Origin: Candidatus Gastranaerophilales bacterium
GTDB lineage: Bacteria > Cyanobacteriota > Vampirovibrionia > Gastranaerophilales > Gastranaerophilaceae
Assembly (NCBI GenBank): GCA_944323735.1
Contig: CALUTO010000014.1
Location: 1-56,736 of the forward strand
Reading direction: 5' to 3'
Length of the DNA: 56,736 nucleotides
The position numbers were made by a program, and so were the translations under genes. Numbering within the stretch: the stretch's first letter is position 1; the number at the start of each line of letters is the position of its first letter. The notes under the pieces were generated by a model. The model searched no databases. It saw only the letters and a list, made by a program, of their open reading frames with translations, and was not told where the DNA came from. This document shows, piece by piece, positions 26,684 through 35,021 of this stretch.

Positions 26684-27937
26684 TTATGCAGTCGGGTTTA
26701 GCGGAGTTGCCGGAATGAATTGATTTTGTCCGGTAACAGCCGGTGTTGTTTGTGCTGTTGTTTGCGCCGGAATTGTGAACATTGATGCATTGTTTCTCAT
26801 TTGTTCATACAGATTCATATCATAAGATGTACCGTTAAAGCCGGGGACTGAAGGAATGAAGCTGCCTGAAAATGCCGGCTGCTGCGCTATTGGAGTCTGC
26901 TGCTGGACTTGAGTATGTGCGGCCGGTGAACTTTGAGCAGGTGTCGTAGACGGATTAGCCTGTGCAATTTGTGTTTCTTTCAGGATATTGTTTGCTGATT
27001 CAACTGCAGCCAGTGCTTCTTTGTTATCGGGGTCAATTTTTAAAATTTCGTTTGCATAAGCCAGTGATTCCTGTGCAAGTTGATTTTTTACCGTCGTATC
27101 ATTTTCTATCAGAGTAGTTTGTTCTGATATTTGTTTTTCTTTTAATAATTCAACTTCTGATTTGCCGGTAAGTTCTGTAGCTGCTTTTCCTGCAAAATGA
27201 CATGCAAGTGCACCTCCGATGAAACCTCCTATGAATTTACCTATAGCCGTACCTATACCGGGGCAGATTGCTGTGCCGATAGCTGCACCGGCGGCAGAAC
27301 CTATTGCTTCGCCTGCGACCCATCCTGCGGCATTTGCTGCTACTCTTGTACCGGATTTCGCAATTTGTTTAATTCCTGATTTTGCGCCGCCCTGCTGAAA
27401 TGCCGGTACAACTTCCGTAAATGTGCTTAAAAGTCCTTCTGCTGCAATCATAAAGCCTGCACCGGAACGACCCATTGCCTGACCAAAGCCGGTTGGTCTG
27501 ATTTTTTTGTATCCCGGAATCCAGTCAAGCATTTTTCCAAACCAGCTTCTCGGTTTTGCTTGAATTGCTGCTTTTTCTGCCGGAGTAAGCCCTTTAAATA
27601 ATTTTGTCGAATAATCTTTTAATCCTGATGCAAAATTTTTCGGTATATTCCTTCCGTTTGCCGCAAGTGCTTCATTTTTTAATATATCTGCTGCCCCTTT
27701 TAAGTTGTGTCTGTTTTTTACAAGCCATGGAACACCTTTTATTCCGCCAAATACTGCAAGTGCAGGTGCTGTCCAGAGAACAGTTTGTCCCAGTGAAGAA
27801 TTCTGTGTATTGTTTATCGGTTGACCGTTGATAAATTTTACCAGATTACCGACGTCATTCGAGTGTGCAGCTGCAACTGCTTTCATACCGTTGTAAACTG
27901 TGTAATTAGGATTGTATCCTGATATTCCGTTAGCCAT
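26684..27937 (-). CDS. Glycine-zipper protein of unknown function
   Basis: 417 residues, not recognised. The N terminus is MANGISGYNPNYTVYN, with no signal peptide. A hydrophobic stretch lies near 55-72 (VLWTAPALAVFGGIKG). A strong Gly/Ala zipper spans about 200-255 (GEAIGSAAGAAIGTAI, GKFIGGFIGGALA), the type that inserts in membranes or packs helices. A TPR-like helical pair follows (LAQESLAYANEILKIDPDN), then a Pro/Gln/Thr-rich disordered tail. It might be a pore-like, surface or secreted protein. It stands alone between a terminator and a divergent 5'-nucleotidase. Confidence 0.7.
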   Translation of the reverse strand: MANGISGYNPNYTVYNGMKAVAAAHSNDVGNLVKFINGQPINNTQNSSLGQTVLWTAPALAVFGGIKGVPWLVKNRHNLKGAADILKNEALAANGRNIPKNFASGLKDYSTKLFKGLTPAEKAAIQAKPRSWFGKMLDWIPGYKKIRPTGFGQAMGRSGAGFMIAAEGLLSTFTEVVPAFQQGGAKSGIKQIAKSGTRVAANAAGWVAGEAIGSAAGAAIGTAICPGIGTAIGKFIGGFIGGALACHFAGKAATELTGKSEVELLKEKQISEQTTLIENDTTVKNQLAQESLAYANEILKIDPDNKEALAAVESANNILKETQIAQANPSTTPAQSSPAAHTQVQQQTPIAQQPAFSGSFIPSVPGFNGTSYDMNLYEQMRNNASMFTIPAQTTAQTTPAVTGQNQFIPATPLNPTA

Positions 27938-28086
27938 TTTACCTACCTGAATGTATAATTAACCTTATATTTATAAAAACATTTTGAGCTTAAAAATTTA
28001 CATAAATTGAAATTTTGTAAACAATTCTTCACATGCTGGCAAATAAAAATTTTTACGGTATTTATTCAGGTATAAATAAGTGATGG

Positions 28087-29637
28087 ATGAAAAATATGCA
28101 TGTAAATTTATTTAACCAATTCATATACAAAAGTACACGCTCCCCTTATAAGCAGCAGAATTCAAATGAAGTACGGGTACAGACTCTTGCTTACAATGAT
28201 GTTCACGGTAATCTTCCGGCATTGTCCAGAATAAAAACGGAGGTTGACAGATTTATTTATACAAAACCTCAGGGTGTGATTAGAAATGTAATTGATGCAG
28301 GTGATGCATCTGTCGGAGCAAATGAAGCTAAAAACAGGGCGATAGTCGCAATTACAAACGAAATTTCTCCGGTGCGTTCTCCGGGAAACCATGAGTGGGA
28401 TTTTTTTGGCAGTGCGGGTTATTCAAAAATGCTTGATTATGCAAACTTTAAAACGCTTGCTTTGAATCTTGTCCCGAAGGAAGGAAGTGCTTTTCAGGAT
28501 GATATTGAGGCAGGAAGACTTGCAAAATCACATATTGTTGAAGAAAATGGTGTAAAAGTCGGATATATAGGGCTTATACCATGTGATTTGAAAAACCGTT
28601 TAAACCGTCAGTGTAAAGAAAAAAGTACAGACATAGATGTCCTTCCTCTTAATGAGACAATTAAAGCAGTTCAAGAGGAGGTTAACAATCTGGAGGCTCA
28701 GGGTGTAAAAATTATACATGTTATTTCTCATATGGGATATGATGCAGATGTAGAACTGATAAAAAATGTTGTGGGAGTTGATGTAGTAAACGGAGGCCAC
28801 TCGCACACATTGCTTGAAGGGCTTGTGCCCGGTAAAAATTATTTTCTGTCAAAAAGAGGAGAACCTGTAATACTTACACAGGCATACAAAAACGGTCATT
28901 ATGTCGGATATCTTGATGTTATATACAAAGACGGGGTTATTAATAAAGCAAAATATGAAGTAAAAGATATAGATAACAATCAGCATAGTCTGGTTGTAAA
29001 AATGCTTGAAAATATGTATCTTGGTGCTCCTGAAAAGATAGGAACAATTGCGCATCCTGTAAAGGCTCTGCCTGAATATATGCTTGAAGAATCTCCGCTA
29101 AACTCTTTTCTTTGTGACGGGTATAAAAAATACACGGGTGCACAGATAGTGTTTAATAATCTAGGCACAATGAGATACAGTATGCCTCAGGGTGATATTA
29201 CAGACAGACAGGTTATGGATATACTTCCTTATTACAATGATGTTTTTATTTATAAATTAAGTGAAAAAGATGTTATTACCGCATTGAACGGTGCAATTGA
29301 GGCTGCAGGAAAATATCACAGAACCGGTGCCCTGCAGGTAGCCGGGTTGAAATACACAATCGGAAAAGACAACAGGGTCAAAAATGTCTTTCTGGTAAAG
29401 GATGACGGCAGCGAAGAAAAACTAAATTCGGACAATCCATCGTCAGAAAAATTCTTTACAGTCGCTTATAATTCTTTTCTCGGAGGCGGAACAGAAGGAC
29501 TGGATATTCTTAATGCACCTGAAAAAATAATTGGTAAGTGCGACAGAAGCGAGACGGATATATTTAAAGATTATATTGCCTCTTTCAATAACCGGCCTGT
29601 TTCTATAGAGAAAACAGGGCGAATAGTTCGGGAATGA
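28087..29637 (+). CDS. 5'-nucleotidase/metallophosphatase family protein without signal peptide
   Basis: 516 residues. The dimetal core is complete: Asp38 and His40 in YNDVHGN, Asp73 in DAGD, Asn101-His102 in GNHEWD, His215 in ISHMG and His238/His240 in GGHSHT. A 5_nucleotid_C domain follows from about residue 335 (PLNSFLCDGYKK, NLGTMRYSMPQGDIT). UshA and CpdB relatives act outside the cytoplasm on nucleotides or cyclic nucleotides. Here the N terminus (MKNMHVNLFNQFIYKSTRSP) has no hydrophobic core. No ribosome site fits the ATG at 28087 or the one nine bases in. Export by another route or a cytoplasmic role are both open. Confidence 0.88.
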   Translation: MKNMHVNLFNQFIYKSTRSPYKQQNSNEVRVQTLAYNDVHGNLPALSRIKTEVDRFIYTKPQGVIRNVIDAGDASVGANEAKNRAIVAITNEISPVRSPGNHEWDFFGSAGYSKMLDYANFKTLALNLVPKEGSAFQDDIEAGRLAKSHIVEENGVKVGYIGLIPCDLKNRLNRQCKEKSTDIDVLPLNETIKAVQEEVNNLEAQGVKIIHVISHMGYDADVELIKNVVGVDVVNGGHSHTLLEGLVPGKNYFLSKRGEPVILTQAYKNGHYVGYLDVIYKDGVINKAKYEVKDIDNNQHSLVVKMLENMYLGAPEKIGTIAHPVKALPEYMLEESPLNSFLCDGYKKYTGAQIVFNNLGTMRYSMPQGDITDRQVMDILPYYNDVFIYKLSEKDVITALNGAIEAAGKYHRTGALQVAGLKYTIGKDNRVKNVFLVKDDGSEEKLNSDNPSSEKFFTVAYNSFLGGGTEGLDILNAPEKIIGKCDRSETDIFKDYIASFNNRPVSIEKTGRIVRE

Positions 29638-29695
29638 TAATAAAATCCGACAAAATAATATAATTGAATGATTAAATATGTACGGGCATTTAATA

Positions 29696-29717
29696 TTATA
29701 CTAAAGTATAGTATAAT
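29696..29717 (+). promoter_or_regulatory. Promoter -10 box inside a palindrome, upstream of the response regulator
   Basis: TTATACTA (29696-29703) and TAGTATAA (29709-29716) form a perfect inverted repeat with a five-base spacer. The right arm contains the best -10 box, TATAAT (29712-29717). The -35 region is poor (TTTAAT), which is common for activated promoters. A dimeric regulator, perhaps the response regulator itself, could bind here; this is inference. Confidence 0.45.
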
Positions 29718-29745
29718 GTTTTATTATTGAATATCAGGATTATTT

Positions 29746-30375
29746 ATGTCATCAATTGCAAAGATATTAATTATAGACGATAAACCCAAATTTTTGGCTG
29801 ATGCGCTTCCTCTATACGGTTATGACGTGGAAGTGGCTACAGACGGAATGCAGGGGATAAAAAAACTAACGAATGCAAAAACCGGTTTTGATTTAGTTTT
29901 GCTTGATGTCATGATGCCAAATATGGACGGCTGGGATACATTAAAAGCTATCAGACAGAATAAGCGTTTTTCTGAGATACCGGTGATAATGATTACTGCA
30001 CTGAACGAGGAACAAAAGGAAATATCCGGATTAAAGTTCGGAGCTGACGATTATATAGTAAAACCCTTTATACTGCCTAATTTGCTTGCCAGAATAGAAG
30101 CACTTTTAAGGCGTTCAGGCTGGCAAAAAGAACAGTGCAGCCCGAGTAAAGATTTAAAATTCATGAGAGAGGGCGAAATTGAACCTTTGTCTGCACGAGA
30201 AAGAGAAGTTTTAAAATATGCAGCACTGGGTGACAGCAACAGTAAAATTGCTGAAAAATTGTATGTAAGGGAAGTGACTGTAAAAACCCATATGAATACA
30301 ATATTTAAAAAGCTGAAAGTAAACAGCAGAACACAGGCTGTTCTTCTGGCTATGCAAATGAGATTAATTGATTAG
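29746..30375 (+). CDS. NarL/FixJ-type response regulator
   Basis: 209 residues. The receiver domain (about 6-120) has the phospho-acceptor Asp54 in LLDVMMP, Asp11/Asp12 for metal, Thr84 and Lys106 in VKPF. The C-terminal LuxR-type helix-turn-helix (about 145-205) has LSAREREVL and VTVKTHMNTIFKKL. It should bind DNA as a dimer after phosphorylation. No histidine kinase is encoded next to it, so its signal is unknown. It is followed after 24 bases by a pentapeptide-repeat gene, possibly co-transcribed. Confidence 0.92.
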   Translation: MSSIAKILIIDDKPKFLADALPLYGYDVEVATDGMQGIKKLTNAKTGFDLVLLDVMMPNMDGWDTLKAIRQNKRFSEIPVIMITALNEEQKEISGLKFGADDYIVKPFILPNLLARIEALLRRSGWQKEQCSPSKDLKFMREGEIEPLSAREREVLKYAALGDSNSKIAEKLYVREVTVKTHMNTIFKKLKVNSRTQAVLLAMQMRLID

Positions 30376-30399
30376 AAAAACAAAAGGAGATATGCACGA

Positions 30400-30930
30400 A
30401 TGTCTGCGTTCACTAAAGATGAATTATTTGATTTGATTGTAAATGATGTAGAAAGATATAATGATTATAAAAAAACACAGGAAGAACTGGATTTAAGTGA
30501 ACTGGATTTTTCTAATTTGACGCTTGAGGATGTTGATTTGTCCGGTGCGGATTTGTCCGGTAGTTCTTTTGCCGAAGTTCATTTTACAAATGTCAATTTT
30601 GCAGATACTGATTTGACTTCTGCGGATTTTTCTCATGCAAACCTTGTTGAGTGTGATTTTTCGGGTGCGTTGCTTAACGGTACAGAATACAGTTATGCGG
30701 CGGTCAGCTATTGTAATTTTACTGATGCGGATTTAGCCGGTGCTGTGTTTAATGAAAGTGATTTGAGCAATTCTGATTTTTCTGCTGCTGACAATCTTAA
30801 TGCTGCACGTTTTGATGATGAAACCATCTGGCCTGAACAGGATTTGCTGCCTGAAGATTTTGATACTACTTACACAAAGGATTTGTCTTCGCTTGAGGAT
30901 GAAGATGATATGGCATCACAGGATTACTAA
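30400..30930 (+). CDS. Pentapeptide-repeat protein
   Basis: 176 residues. About 20 consecutive A(D/N)LxX-type pentapeptides occupy residues 30-135 (for example VDLSGADLSGSSF, TDLTSADFSHANL), which should fold as a four-sided beta helix. The N-terminal 30 residues are helical and the C-terminal 40 acidic. No signal peptide, so it is probably cytoplasmic. Such proteins can mimic DNA and protect gyrase (Qnr, MfpA), but many have other or unknown roles, and nothing here shows gyrase protection. An AGGAG ribosome site is present. Confidence 0.85.
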   Translation: MSAFTKDELFDLIVNDVERYNDYKKTQEELDLSELDFSNLTLEDVDLSGADLSGSSFAEVHFTNVNFADTDLTSADFSHANLVECDFSGALLNGTEYSYAAVSYCNFTDADLAGAVFNESDLSNSDFSAADNLNAARFDDETIWPEQDLLPEDFDTTYTKDLSSLEDEDDMASQDY

Positions 30931-30957
30931 AAACTCAGAAGCTAACCGCAAAAAAAA

Positions 30958-30974
30958 GCTCCGGATAACGGAGC
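30958..30974 (-). terminator. Hairpin with terminator polarity on the minus strand
   Basis: GCTCCG, GATAA loop, CGGAGC. Seven A's stand to the left (30951-30957), so on the minus strand the stem is followed by TTTTTTT. To the right there is no T run. No minus-strand gene precedes it for more than 2 kb, so it would end either an unannotated antisense RNA or stray transcripts. It may also act weakly for the pentapeptide gene. Confidence 0.5.
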
Positions 30975-31023
30975 AATACTTTAATAGGAAGGGAAGGTTA
31001 GGAAGTTAGGTAGGTTAGTTAGT

Positions 31024-31098
31024 GTGAAAGTCTCATCTTATTTAATATTTATTTGTGTTTATTTTATGTTTGTTGTTGTATGTCTTACATATATATAA
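31024..31098 (+). CDS. Candidate 24-residue hydrophobic peptide
   Basis: A GTG-started frame encodes a short peptide that reads VKVSSYLIF then a continuous membrane-spanning run ending in VCLTYI. An AGG within TAGGTAGG lies nine bases upstream, in a purine-rich stretch of AGGAAGG- and GTTAGG-like repeats (30985-31020). It fits the size and character of type I toxin peptides or small membrane proteins. T-rich DNA makes hydrophobic frames by chance, so this is a weak call. The rest of the 301-base gap (30931-31231) holds only the minus-strand hairpin at 30958 and AT-rich sequence. Confidence 0.25.
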   Translation: MKVSSYLIFICVYFMFVVVCLTYI

Positions 31099-31231
31099 AG
31101 TATATAATATTTGAAAAATTGCTATTGTCTTTGTTTTTCTTTACATTTGTTTACATTTTGCCAAAAATAAACAAAATAACCGCAAAAAGAAAAATTGTGG
31201 TATTTTAAATAAACAGTGATGGAATCAGCTA

Positions 31232-32194
31232 ATGAAACTAAGTAAGGTAAAGAACATAGTATTTGATACAAAAGCAATAGTACCGTCTGTATTTGTAATT
31301 GCGGGCGGGGTAAAAATGTATTCTGATTACAAAACTGCTAAACCTGAAAAGAAAAAGTCAATATTTATAAAAGACGGAACAATTCTATCCGGTTCTGCTC
31401 TTGCCTCTTTGGGGATGTATTATCTGATAAAAAAAACACCGGACTATGAGGTGATAAACGGTTTTGTTAAGTTTGTAGGGAAGAATATTAAACAAATCGG
31501 AAATACAAAATTTGTGAGAGAGAAAATAGTTCCAAAAGCAAAATTTCTTTATAAACCGGTAAGTGCAACCGGATCTGCAGTAAAGTATTCACTAAATTCT
31601 ATAGAAAGAGCAATTAAGGATTGTATAGGTGCTGCATTTTTGACATTATCGGCATTTGGAGGTGCACTTGGTGCTAATGCACTTCTAACTAAAATTATCT
31701 TTAAAAAACGTAAAAATCCTGAACAAAAACTGGAAAAGACAATATCGCAGGAAGAGTTTAAGGAAAACACTAAAAAAGAAGAAAAGCGTATTGCGAGATA
31801 TATGAAATTTGTGGATGATAAAATTGCAAAAGATAGCGCAAACAATGCATTCTCCGCTATAATAAAGGATATTCCCGCTCTTAAAATGCTGGATAAGCCG
31901 CTTGTTGCGCTTGCAGGTTTTGATATTATTAAAGAGAAAACATTTGAGGACAGGTTTAAAAGAACGACAAATGAACTGATAGCAAATACTCTTATTCCTA
32001 CTTTTATAATTTCAATTGCAACTGCTATTACACAAAATATGCATAATTTTATAAGATTTCCGCTTGTTGTGCTTTCTGCTGTCGGTGGTGCTTATGCAGG
32101 TAAACAGGCAGGAGAAAAAGTAAAAAATAAATTCCCAGAACATCTTGATTATAACGAAATGTTAAAAAATTGGCATGGCCTAAAACTGTGGTAA
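31232..32194 (+). CDS. Membrane-associated protein of unknown function
   Basis: 320 residues, not recognised. Hydrophobic segments lie near 17-25, 50-65, 132-150, 250-266 and 272-290, separated by long Lys-rich loops (EKTISQEEFKENTKKEEKR). The last is glycine-rich (VVLSAVGGAYAGKQAGEK). The style of short amphipathic or glycine-zipper helices between basic stretches resembles the pair at 49222 and 49763. There is no standard signal peptide. It stands between the 301-base gap and the STAS-like gene. Confidence 0.65.
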   Translation: MKLSKVKNIVFDTKAIVPSVFVIAGGVKMYSDYKTAKPEKKKSIFIKDGTILSGSALASLGMYYLIKKTPDYEVINGFVKFVGKNIKQIGNTKFVREKIVPKAKFLYKPVSATGSAVKYSLNSIERAIKDCIGAAFLTLSAFGGALGANALLTKIIFKKRKNPEQKLEKTISQEEFKENTKKEEKRIARYMKFVDDKIAKDSANNAFSAIIKDIPALKMLDKPLVALAGFDIIKEKTFEDRFKRTTNELIANTLIPTFIISIATAITQNMHNFIRFPLVVLSAVGGAYAGKQAGEKVKNKFPEHLDYNEMLKNWHGLKLW

Positions 32195-32244
32195 TATTTG
32201 ATTATGAAAGCTTTTGAATAAGCGGTTATTTTCTGGTTGGGTTT

Positions 32245-32547
32245 ATGACACAAAAAATTTTTATTGAAAATTTGTTAAAAGAACAGAACGGGCTGAAAAA
32301 ATTAACTATAGAAGCAAATGAACAGCTTGAACTTGATTTTTCTAATATAAAAGAGATACGACTGCCTGATATTCAAAAATTGCTTGCTTTGCATAAGCTT
32401 GCTATTTTTAACGGACTGCACCTGCAGGTTGCACATATTGCTCCTCAAATTCAGCTTTTGCTCGAACAAACAGGATTGTATAAAACATTAAATACAATGA
32501 ATCTCAATACGAATAGAAACATAAAAAAGCGGGTAGTTTTGGATTAA
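32245..32547 (+). CDS. Degenerate STAS-domain protein
   Basis: 100 residues. The order of strands and helices, and the segments LELDFSNIKEI, LLALHKLAIFNGLHLQVAHI and QIQLLLEQTGLYKTL, match anti-sigma factor antagonist (STAS) proteins. The DSSG loop, where a kinase normally phosphorylates the Ser, reads RLPDIQ here, so phospho-switching by an RsbW-type kinase is unlikely. It overlaps rsmI by one base (TAATG). It may act as a scaffold partner or in lipid/organelle transport; no function is shown. Confidence 0.65.
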   Translation: MTQKIFIENLLKEQNGLKKLTIEANEQLELDFSNIKEIRLPDIQKLLALHKLAIFNGLHLQVAHIAPQIQLLLEQTGLYKTLNTMNLNTNRNIKKRVVLD

Positions 32548-33365
32548 TGACAAATCTGTATGTTGTTGCAACTCCTATAGGCAATAAAGATGACATAAGT
32601 AAAAGAGCACTGGATACTCTGCGTAATGTTGATATCATTGCATGTGAAGATAGTCGTGTCAGCAAAAAACTTCTTGATTTTTACGGAATACAAAAACCGC
32701 TGGTAAGTTATCATAAATTTAATGAGAAGCAGCGAAGTGAAAAACTAATTGATGAATTGAAACAGGGAAAAAACATTGCACTGATTTCTGACGCCGGTAT
32801 GCCCTGTATATCAGATCCGGGAAGAATATTAGTGAAAGAAGTCATGGAAAAACTTCCGGATGTTAATGTGATCTGTGTTCCGGGTGCCAGCTCTATTACT
32901 TCATTTCTTGCTATAGTGCCAAGAGATAGAGAAGAATTTGCTTTTACCGGATTTTTGCCGAGAGTGGAAAGTCAGCAGTCTAAAATTTTTTCTCAATATA
33001 AATTTATTGATACGGTATTTTTTGAGTCTGCGAAAAGGTTACTTGCGACTCTGGAAAATATCAAATTAACAAGAGGTGCGGACTGCAAAATTGCAATTGG
33101 CCGTGAGTTGACGAAAATATTTGAAGAAATAAAAACAGGGACACCTGATGAGATAATCAGTTACTACAATGACAATCCGCTAAAAGGTGAAGTAATCGGA
33201 TTGATTTATGCAGATGAAAAATCCGGTGACGATGACGGAGTAGACGACAAAATTAAATCACTTCAAGCGTTAAACTATTCGGCAAAAGATATTTCACAAA
33301 TTTTAAATGCCTTATACGGAGTAAATAAGAATAAAATATATAAGTCTGCAATAAAAAAGGATTAG
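32547..33365 (+). CDS. rsmI: 16S rRNA (cytidine1402-2'-O)-methyltransferase
   Basis: 272 residues. RsmI methylates C1402 in the decoding centre of 16S rRNA. Typical segments are LYVVATPIGNKDDIS, IACEDSRVSKKLL, LISDAGMPCISDPG, VPGASSITSFLA and FTGFLPR. The C-terminal helical domain (residues 225-272) is intact. It begins at the stop of the STAS-like gene and converges with the diguanylate cyclase gene with a four-base overlap of stop codons. Confidence 0.95.
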   Translation: MTNLYVVATPIGNKDDISKRALDTLRNVDIIACEDSRVSKKLLDFYGIQKPLVSYHKFNEKQRSEKLIDELKQGKNIALISDAGMPCISDPGRILVKEVMEKLPDVNVICVPGASSITSFLAIVPRDREEFAFTGFLPRVESQQSKIFSQYKFIDTVFFESAKRLLATLENIKLTRGADCKIAIGRELTKIFEEIKTGTPDEIISYYNDNPLKGEVIGLIYADEKSGDDDGVDDKIKSLQALNYSAKDISQILNALYGVNKNKIYKSAIKKD

Positions 33366-34969
33366 TCATAAACTCCGTTAGGAAGTAAAATACATCCTTC
33401 CGGTGTGTACTGGCAGACGCAGTTTTTGCCATTGTTTTTCGCATTGTAGAGAGCAACATCGGCAAGCTCTATCAATGTTTGTTCATCTAATGCGCAGGAC
33501 GGGTATTCTGCCATTCCGATACTTACTGTAGGACAGATTATATCTTCTTTTACTGCAATTTTTATATCGCTTATATTTTTTCTTAGCCTTTCTGCAATTA
33601 TTCTGGCATCCTGTCCGTTTGTTTCAGGTAAAATGACCGTGAATTCTTCCCCACCGTATCTTGAGGCTATATCTATTTTTCTCACTGTTGTTGAAATAGC
33701 GTTTGCAATTTCCCTTAAAACCTGGTCTCCTACCGGATGTCCGTATGTGTCGTTTATTGATTTGAAGTTGTCAATATCCATCATAAGCAGAGTAACTTCG
33801 TGATTATACCTTGCTGAACGCTTGAGTTCTGTTTCGAGCAGTGTATAGAAGTGTCTGTATATATATAGTTTTGTTAATCCGTCTTTTGTAGCCAGTTCAT
33901 AGAGTTTTGCGTTATCAATAGCTATTGCTGCCTGATTTGCTAGTGCTTCAATGAATTCCAAATCCTGTTTGTTAAATAATTTTCCGTTAAGTTTGTTTGT
34001 TATATTTATAACCCCGATTGGCTCGCCTTTGGCGATTAAGGGTACACAAAGCAGTGATGCAACATTCAGTTCACTGCCGTTGTCCAGAAATCTGGGGTCA
34101 TTTTTTCCGAGGTTTGATATTATAGATTTTTTTTCAACAAATACGGTGCCTGCAATACCTTCACCCACTTTTATTTTTGAGCATTCGACCATCCCGTTAT
34201 TTATTGCTGTTTCGAGGTTTTTGTCTGCCAGACCGTATACCACCTTTGTTTGCAGAACATTTTCTGTGTAATTATAAAGCATCAATGAGCCTTTTTCTGC
34301 TTCAATAGTTTCCAGTGCTTTGTTTAGAATTACCCGCAACAGCCGCTTCAGGTCATCGATGAAATTTACTGCCTGTGAAATGTTATACAAAATTGAAATA
34401 TTATGGAGGGATTTTTGTAATTTTTTTAGATCATTTTCCTGTTCACGACGTTTAATGTATTTAATCAGTATTGGCTGTATGTAGTTAAAAACTTTTTCCA
34501 GATATTGGATTTCTATATCGGTGAATTTTTCGTTATTTGCTTTTGCACCTATAGAGCATATAAAATATGCTATACCATCTTTTTGAAAGAGTTTGAAATA
34601 AGAGCTTTTCAGGTCTTGTAATCCGTATTTATCCCAGAATGATTTATATATCGGGTCTCCGTTGTCGGTTGATACTTTTATAAAATCATTTTTGTTGAGA
34701 ACTTCCCAGAAACCTTCATCATCGTTTTCAAACTGGATAATATCTCTGTTTTCATCATGATGGTTTGCTACCATATAATAAACACGATTGTGGTTTATAA
34801 AAAAATGTATGTTTGTTAATCCAAGAGTATCAATTATAAAGTCTGTGATTTTGTCTACCAGATCCTCTAATGACTCGGCCTGTGTGGCAATAATACTTAA
34901 TTCAAAAAGATTATTTAAATCATAAAAATTTTTTTGTAACGCCGTTAATTTTTCTGAAATATTTTCCAT
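33362..34969 (-). CDS. GAF-GAF-GGDEF diguanylate cyclase
   Basis: 535 residues. Two GAF-like sensor domains (about 15-165 and 190-350) precede a GGDEF domain (about 365-525). The active-site loop is GGEEF at 439-443, so the enzyme should make c-di-GMP. The RxxD product-inhibition site is present five residues before it (RKID, 430-433). The second GAF has the classic VGEGIAGTVF and LCVPLIAKGEPIGVINI segments. The protein lacks membrane helices and is likely cytoplasmic. The signal is unknown. No EAL, HD-GYP or PilZ protein is in the window. Confidence 0.93.
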   Translation of the reverse strand: MENISEKLTALQKNFYDLNNLFELSIIATQAESLEDLVDKITDFIIDTLGLTNIHFFINHNRVYYMVANHHDENRDIIQFENDDEGFWEVLNKNDFIKVSTDNGDPIYKSFWDKYGLQDLKSSYFKLFQKDGIAYFICSIGAKANNEKFTDIEIQYLEKVFNYIQPILIKYIKRREQENDLKKLQKSLHNISILYNISQAVNFIDDLKRLLRVILNKALETIEAEKGSLMLYNYTENVLQTKVVYGLADKNLETAINNGMVECSKIKVGEGIAGTVFVEKKSIISNLGKNDPRFLDNGSELNVASLLCVPLIAKGEPIGVINITNKLNGKLFNKQDLEFIEALANQAAIAIDNAKLYELATKDGLTKLYIYRHFYTLLETELKRSARYNHEVTLLMMDIDNFKSINDTYGHPVGDQVLREIANAISTTVRKIDIASRYGGEEFTVILPETNGQDARIIAERLRKNISDIKIAVKEDIICPTVSIGMAEYPSCALDEQTLIELADVALYNAKNNGKNCVCQYTPEGCILLPNGVYD

Positions 34970-35021
34970 AGTACCTATTTTAGACTAAGTTATCCAATAA
35001 TTCAAATATTTATATTCCGTC

